This document shows, piece after piece, positions 59,627 through 64,000 of a DNA stretch of 64,000 bases. The notes under the pieces were generated by a model. It had not been told where the DNA came from, made no database searches, and saw only the letters and a list, made by a program, of their open reading frames with translations. Position 1 is the first letter of the stretch. Each line of letters begins with the position of its first letter. The DNA is from CAVUMR01 sp963742715. GTDB taxonomy: Bacteria; Actinomycetota; Actinomycetes; Mycobacteriales; Micromonosporaceae. The stretch covers positions 806,001-870,000 of the forward strand of contig CAVUMR010000003.1 in assembly GCA_963742715.1 (NCBI GenBank), written 5' to 3'. A program made the translations under genes and the position numbers.

Positions 59627-60516
59627 GCCGGCACCCCCGTCCGGTCGAGCGCCTGCCGCGCGGCGGCCGCGGCCGCCCGTGCCACCAGTACCCCGGTCAG
59701 GTGCCGGCGGTACGCCGCGGTCGCGTGGATGTCGGGCTCGGGATCTATCGCGCCGGTCGCCAACTGGCCGGCCGCGGCCCAGTCCGCGCTGTCGGACGGC
59801 TGCCCGATCAGCGCGTCGGTCAGCTCGATCCGTACCGGCGTCGGACCGACCGAGATGCACGCCGCGGTGGCGCGCGCGATCCGGCCGCTGTCGTCGAGCG
59901 TGACCAGCACGCCGGTACCGGCCAGCGCGTAGTCGCCGTGCCGGCGGGACACCTCGAGCCAGGCGGTACCGGTGCGTGGCGCGGGTACCGGGAAGGTGGC
60001 GCACACCGCCAGTTCACCGGTCTCGATCGCGGATTCCAGCGGGCCGAGGAAGAACTCCGCGGCCGGTACCGTCCGGGTGCCGTGCGCGCTGCGCAGTTCG
60101 ACCGCGCCGTCGAGCAGCACCAGCACCGCCGGCATTTCCGCTGCCGGATCGGCGTGTACCAGGCTGCCCACGCTGGTACCGCGGTTGCGGATCACCGCGT
60201 GCGCCACCTGTTCGGTCGCCTGCCGCAGCAGCGGGATGGCGTCGTACGCGTCCGCGTCGTGCAGCAGTGCCGAGTGCCGGACCAGCGCTCCGACCCGTAC
60301 CGTGCCGCCGTCGACCCGGATGTCGGCCAGCTCGGCGGTCGAGCCGAGCCGGTTGATGTCGACCAGGTGTCCCGGCGCGGCCAGCCGCATGTTCAGCAGC
60401 GGTACCAGGCTCTGCCCGCCGGCCAGCACTTTGCCCTCGTCACCGACCTCGGCGAGAACGCTGAGCGCCTCGCCGAGGTCGGTCGGACGGTGGTACTCGA
60501 ACGGGGGTGGCTTCAT
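59623..60516 (-). CDS. Molybdenum hydroxylase FAD-binding medium subunit
   Basis: A 297-residue CoxM-type flavoprotein. FAD-binding loops VLAGGQSLVPLLNMRLA and IRNRGTSVGSLVHADPAAEM are in their usual positions; the C-terminal CO-dehydrogenase flavoprotein domain follows. ATG 60516 overlaps the permease stop (ATGA), tying the enzyme to the transporter. Order permease-M-S-L-G with every junction overlapping by four bases. Confidence 0.92.
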   Translation of the reverse strand: MKPPPFEYHRPTDLGEALSVLAEVGDEGKVLAGGQSLVPLLNMRLAAPGHLVDINRLGSTAELADIRVDGGTVRVGALVRHSALLHDADAYDAIPLLRQATEQVAHAVIRNRGTSVGSLVHADPAAEMPAVLVLLDGAVELRSAHGTRTVPAAEFFLGPLESAIETGELAVCATFPVPAPRTGTAWLEVSRRHGDYALAGTGVLVTLDDSGRIARATAACISVGPTPVRIELTDALIGQPSDSADWAAAGQLATGAIDPEPDIHATAAYRRHLTGVLVARAAAAAARQALDRTGVPA

Positions 60517-62039
60517 GCCCTCTCGTCACCGTCTGCGGGTCCGTCAGCCGAGCCGGTCCGGCGCTCGGTGGCCACCGGGCTGTCCGGCTTCGCGTGCCGG
60601 CCGGGTACGTCGGACTCGGCGTACGCCCCCGGCTCGTCAATGATGATCGCCGCGCCCTCGCCGCGCTGCTGGTCCCGCAGGTGCGGTGGAGCGATCCAGC
60701 GGACCAGGTGGTACGCCGCGATCGTCACGATCGTGCCGAGCGCGATTCCGGCCAGCTGGAAGTCGTCGGTGATCACCAGCGTGGTGTTGCCGATCGCGAT
60801 GATGATGCCGGCGGCGGTCGGTACCAGATTGATCGGGTTGCCGAAGTCGACCCGGTTCTCGATCCAAATCTTCGCGCCGAGCAGGCCGATCATGCCGTAC
60901 AGCACGACCGTGATGCCGCCGAGCACGCCGCCCGGGGTGGCCGAGATGACCGCGCCGAACTTGGGCGAGAAGCCGAACAGGATGGCCACCGCCGCGGCCA
61001 CGTAGTACGCCGCCGTGGAGTAGATCCGGGTGGCCGCCATGACGCCGATGTTCTCGGCATAGGTGGTCGTGGGCGAGCCGCCGAACAGGCTGGCCAGGGC
61101 GGTACCGAAGCCGTCCGCGCCGATGGCCCGGCCCATCACCGGGTCCAGGTCGGTCCGGGTCATCGCGGCGACCGCCTTGACGTGCCCGGTGTTCTCCGCG
61201 ATCAGCGCGATGACCGCCGGCAGTACCAGCAGGATGAAAGTGATCTTGAAGTCGGGGAAGTGCCAGCCGACGATCTCCTTGCCGTCCGGACCGAGGCTGG
61301 TGTGCGGCGGGAAGCCGAGCCAGTCCGCCGACTTGACCCCGTCCCAGTTCACCCGCCAGTGCGTCGTCTCCTTGCCCGCGACCGCGTCGTACGAGGTGAT
61401 CTTGCCGAAGACCCGGTCGAACAGGAACGACACCGCGTACCCGAAGATCAGGCCGAGGAAGATCGCGATCCGGCTGCCGAAGCCGCGCAGCCCGATCGCC
61501 GTGGCCATCACCACGACCATGGTGAGCAGCGCGATCCACTGGTCCTGCGGCCAGTAGATGCCGGCCACCACTGGAGCCAGGTTGAAGCCGATCAGCATGA
61601 CGACCGCGCCGGTCAGCACCGGCGGCAGTACCGCGTGCAGCACCCGGGAGCCGAGATAGTGGATCGCGACGCCGCACAGGGCGAGCACCACGCCGGCGAC
61701 CAGGATCGCGCCGGTCACGTCGGCCGAGTCGCCGCCCTGGGCGCGGATCGCGATCACCCCGCCGACGAACGACGCCGACGTACCGAGGTAGCTCGGCACC
61801 TTGCCGTTGACGATGAGCAGGAAGCAGATCGTCGCGATCCCGCTCATCATGATCGCCAGCTGGGGGTTCAGCCCCATCACGATCGGGAACACGAACGTGG
61901 CACCGAACATCGCCACGACGTGCTGGGCGCCGAGGCCCACGGTGCGGGGCCAGGAGAGCCTTTCGTCCGGGCGTACCACCTCGCCCGGGGGCGGCGTCTT
62001 TCCGCCGTGGACGACGCGCCAACCGGTCATCAGAGCCAT
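60513..62039 (-). CDS. NCS2 uracil-xanthine permease, uracil-type
   Basis: A 508-residue nucleobase:cation symporter-2 permease with about 14 membrane helices. The signature YAENIGVMAATRIYST has the E-N-I-G form of UraA/PyrP/RutG uracil carriers rather than the Q-N-x-G of xanthine/urate carriers. AENTGH is the second conserved Glu region, and FGGSPTTTY also matches UraA. The last ~60 residues are a polar tail. I start at ATG 62039 with GAGGAG upstream. First gene of the Mo-hydroxylase operon. Confidence 0.88.
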   Translation of the reverse strand: MALMTGWRVVHGGKTPPPGEVVRPDERLSWPRTVGLGAQHVVAMFGATFVFPIVMGLNPQLAIMMSGIATICFLLIVNGKVPSYLGTSASFVGGVIAIRAQGGDSADVTGAILVAGVVLALCGVAIHYLGSRVLHAVLPPVLTGAVVMLIGFNLAPVVAGIYWPQDQWIALLTMVVVMATAIGLRGFGSRIAIFLGLIFGYAVSFLFDRVFGKITSYDAVAGKETTHWRVNWDGVKSADWLGFPPHTSLGPDGKEIVGWHFPDFKITFILLVLPAVIALIAENTGHVKAVAAMTRTDLDPVMGRAIGADGFGTALASLFGGSPTTTYAENIGVMAATRIYSTAAYYVAAAVAILFGFSPKFGAVISATPGGVLGGITVVLYGMIGLLGAKIWIENRVDFGNPINLVPTAAGIIIAIGNTTLVITDDFQLAGIALGTIVTIAAYHLVRWIAPPHLRDQQRGEGAAIIIDEPGAYAESDVPGRHAKPDSPVATERRTGSADGPADGDERA

Positions 62040-62204
62040 GACCAACGCTCCTCGCTGCTGGGAGCTGGGGTAGGCCGTACCGTACCGGCAGCGCGTCCGT
62101 CATCGGGGTCGCGCGCCGGACCGGCACCGCCAGGATGGGCACGAGAATGCGCGGCAACTGACCCGCATCTCATGGGCAACATGCACTCAACCTCACGCGT
62201 GGCC

Positions 62205-62223
62205 CTTGGCACAGACTGCCAAG
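62205..62223. promoter_or_regulatory. Palindrome between pucR and the permease operon
   Basis: CTTGGCA-CAGAC-TGCCAAG, perfect 7-bp arms. It lies 28 bases after the PucR stop and about 165 bases before the permease start. It could be the pucR terminator or a PucR/LacI-type operator for the permease operon; no T-run favours either reading. Confidence 0.45.
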
Positions 62224-62250
62224 CTCGGCCGCAGATCATGCCAACTGTGG

Positions 62251-63981
62251 CTAGAGACCCCGCATTTCGAGTACGCGGAGCGCCAGTGCGAGATCGAGTC
62301 GGAGCGGCGCGTCGGTGGTGAACGGGCCGACGAGCCGCTCCAACTTGGAGATCCGGTACCGCAGCGTGTTGTAGTGAAAGTGCAACCGGCGGGCCGCCTC
62401 CGCCACGTTGCAGTTGGTGTCCAGCAGTACCGAGAGGGTCTGCCGCAGGTCCGCGTTGTCCGCCCGGTCGGTGGCCAGCTCGCCGAGTACCTCGTCGAGG
62501 AAGCCGCGCAGCTCGGCACTGTCCGGGATCAGCGACAACAGCCGGTGTACGCCGAGCCGGTCGAACCGGGACCGGGCGCCCGGACCGTGCAGCCGCCGGC
62601 CGATCCGTACCGCGGTGCGGGCCTGCTCGTACGCCCGGGCGAGCTCGTGCGGGCCGGCCGCGACCCGGGACACCCCGATGGAGAACGAGCCGCGACCACC
62701 GGCGACGTCACCGGTGACCCGCCGGTCCAGCTCGGCCACCAGCCGGTCGAGATCGCCGTCCCGGGGCAGCCCCAGCAGCGCGACGACCTCGGTGTTGAAC
62801 GTGACGACCGGGGCCCGACCATCGCGCCAGCGCACCACCGCCTGCCAGGCCGCGGCGAACCGCTCCTGCACCGGTCGCAGCTCCAGGCCGGCAACCTGCG
62901 CGGCCACCGGGCCATCGATCTCAGCGACCAGCGCCACCAGCGGCCGGTCCACGTCCCAGCCGAGCGACCGGGCATGCGCGACGGCCGCGGCCACGTCGGC
63001 GACCCGCCCGGTCAGCAGGTCCCGGAGGAAGTCGGCCCGGTACTTGCCCTCCACCGCGGACACCGCGAGCTGCCGGGTGATCGCCAGCGCCGCGACCGTG
63101 GCGGCCCGCTCCAGCCCGTGTACGTCCGCGTCGGTGAGCGGCAGCCGGGAGAACGCCAGGATCCGGCCGTGATCGACCCGACCCGCGACGACCTTCACCA
63201 CCGCGTACGAGCCGAAGGAGTTGTCGTAGGTACCGGCCGGCGCGTCGGCCACCCGGAACCGGCCGGTCGAGTCGAAACAGTCGGTGGCGACCACCCGCTC
63301 CAGCTCGGCCGGGTCTCCGGCCCGGGCCATCACCAGCCCCTCCGGGGTGGTCACCAGTACCGGACCGGCGAGGATCCGGGACAGCTCGGCGGCGAGATCG
63401 TCCAGCCCGCCGCCTTCGAGTACCACCGCCACCAGCGCCCGGTGGACCTCCTCGCTGCGGGCCAGCGCCGCCGCCTGCCGGTTGAGCAGCTCGCTCAGGA
63501 CCTCGTTCAGCACGTCGTCGAAGCCGACGCCGTCCGGGAACTCGATCACCGGCAGCCCGCGCCGGTCAGCTTCGGCGAGCATGTCCGGCGGCAGCTCGTC
63601 GAGGTACCGGTGCAGCTTGATCGCGACCGCGGCGAGCCCCCGTACGTCCAGTTCGGCGACCAGCTCGACCAGCGCCTCCGGGTTGTGGCGCAGCGGGTAC
63701 CCGGTGGTGAGCAGCAGCTCGTGCGGTTTGACCCAGGGCAGGATGTCCGGTACTTCCATCACGTTCAGTCGCTGTATGACCCGGTCCAGCCCGTCGTGTC
63801 CGGCCAGCACCCGCGCGCCGGCGAACGACGGCACCGCGAGCACCTCGTGTACCGGCAGGCCCAGCGCGGGCAGCGCACCGGCAGTGACGACCGGCTCGGA
63901 CCTGTCAGCGGGCTGGGGTGAATCAGCCGGCTCGGGTGAATCAGCCGAAGATAGCCCCGGATCCTTAGCAACTTTCCCCAT
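62251..63981 (-). CDS. PucR-family transcriptional regulator
   Basis: A 576-residue regulator in three parts: an N-terminal PucR (purine catabolism) domain (about 42-165, VHEVLAVPSFAGARVLAG, HELLLTTGYPLR), a central CdaR/GGDEF-like domain, and a C-terminal HTH_30 (LSVLLDTNCNVAEAARRLHF, HYNTLRYRISKLERL). PucR-type proteins sense purine or pyrimidine breakdown intermediates; this one precedes the permease-hydroxylase operon on the same strand and is its natural regulator. ATG 63981 has TACCGT six bases upstream and no ribosome binding site. Confidence 0.92.
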   Translation of the reverse strand: MGKVAKDPGLSSADSPEPADSPQPADRSEPVVTAGALPALGLPVHEVLAVPSFAGARVLAGHDGLDRVIQRLNVMEVPDILPWVKPHELLLTTGYPLRHNPEALVELVAELDVRGLAAVAIKLHRYLDELPPDMLAEADRRGLPVIEFPDGVGFDDVLNEVLSELLNRQAAALARSEEVHRALVAVVLEGGGLDDLAAELSRILAGPVLVTTPEGLVMARAGDPAELERVVATDCFDSTGRFRVADAPAGTYDNSFGSYAVVKVVAGRVDHGRILAFSRLPLTDADVHGLERAATVAALAITRQLAVSAVEGKYRADFLRDLLTGRVADVAAAVAHARSLGWDVDRPLVALVAEIDGPVAAQVAGLELRPVQERFAAAWQAVVRWRDGRAPVVTFNTEVVALLGLPRDGDLDRLVAELDRRVTGDVAGGRGSFSIGVSRVAAGPHELARAYEQARTAVRIGRRLHGPGARSRFDRLGVHRLLSLIPDSAELRGFLDEVLGELATDRADNADLRQTLSVLLDTNCNVAEAARRLHFHYNTLRYRISKLERLVGPFTTDAPLRLDLALALRVLEMRGL

Positions 63982-63987
63982 GCACAG

Positions 63988-63993
63988 ACGGTA
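63988..63993 (-). promoter_or_regulatory. -10 box of a leaderless transcript (pucR)
   Basis: TACCGT, six bases before ATG 63981; the -35 region would lie past the window edge. Confidence 0.5.
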
Positions 63994-64000
63994 ATGCAGT

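Noticed and set aside
56379..60516. Calling the Mo-hydroxylase a carbon monoxide dehydrogenase
   Set aside because: The molybdenum loop is PYRGAGR (form II/XDH type), not AYRCSFR, and the operon starts with a nucleobase permease.

Overview
The window is very GC-rich chromosomal DNA from an actinomycete. High third-position GC, many GTG starts, 4-bp ATGA/GTGA gene overlaps, apparently leaderless genes, and an fadA2/fabG4/htdX-like fatty-acid locus all point that way. A Micromonosporaceae-type host is my guess, not something the sequence proves. There are no rRNA, tRNA, CRISPR or prophage genes. The tetramer GTAC is conspicuously frequent in all three codon phases.

Layout. 0-5 kb: an S15-type hydrolase (cut by the left edge), an Hsp20/MerR heat-shock pair, and a CDC48-like AAA+ ATPase carrying two compensating frameshifts. 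5-10.4 kb: a DeoR-type repressor divergent from an amino-sugar operon (SIS, ROK kinase, NagA, class II aldolase). 10.4-21.9 kb: envelope and housekeeping genes (APC permease, PAP2 phosphatase, trypsin-like protease, DUF4032 kinase-like protein, BNR-repeat protein, esterase, a K+-channel-like RCK protein, a phosphotransferase and a lipoprotein). 21.9-25.7 kb: a compact operon of carbamate kinase, barbiturase and a malonyl-CoA-synthetase-like ligase. 25.9-27.0 kb: a complete IS481-family element with CTAG target duplications. 28.1-28.5 kb: a lower-GC patch next to a gene remnant.

28.5-41.3 kb is a lipid-degradation region. It contains a thiolase, an acyl-CoA ligase (apparently starting at CTG), an SDR, FabG4- and HtdX-like genes, a TetR regulator, an SCP2 protein, an acyl-CoA dehydrogenase, an orphan MCE protein, a hydrolase and a Baeyer-Villiger-type monooxygenase. 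Three copies of a CTTACTC..AGTAAG operator sit at the two divergent promoters. 41.5-44.2 kb: a PadR regulator with a DrrA/DrrB-type ABC exporter. 44.3-51 kb: an operon of hyuA, two toxin-antitoxin-like small genes (the second truncated), hyuB, an acyl-CoA carboxyltransferase and a nucleotidyltransferase. 51-54.6 kb: a GNAT-GNAT-SnoaL fusion, an unknown HExxH protein, and a VapBC-like pair with a frameshifted toxin. 54.6-64 kb: a nitrilase-superfamily amidase, then a molybdenum-hydroxylase operon (coxG, L, S, M) headed by a uracil-type NCS2 permease, and a PucR regulator.

How it fits together. The two nucleobase loci, about 30 kb apart, can be read as one oxidative pyrimidine route. The permease imports uracil, the Mo-hydroxylase oxidises it to barbiturate, barbiturase opens the ring to ureidomalonate, an amidase releases malonate, the ligase makes malonyl-CoA, and carbamate kinase handles carbamate. 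Barbiturase, carbamate kinase and permease are confident family calls; the hydroxylase and amidase steps are inference. The most unusual single gene is the hydroxylase large subunit, which carries a lysine/alanine-rich tail like histone H1.
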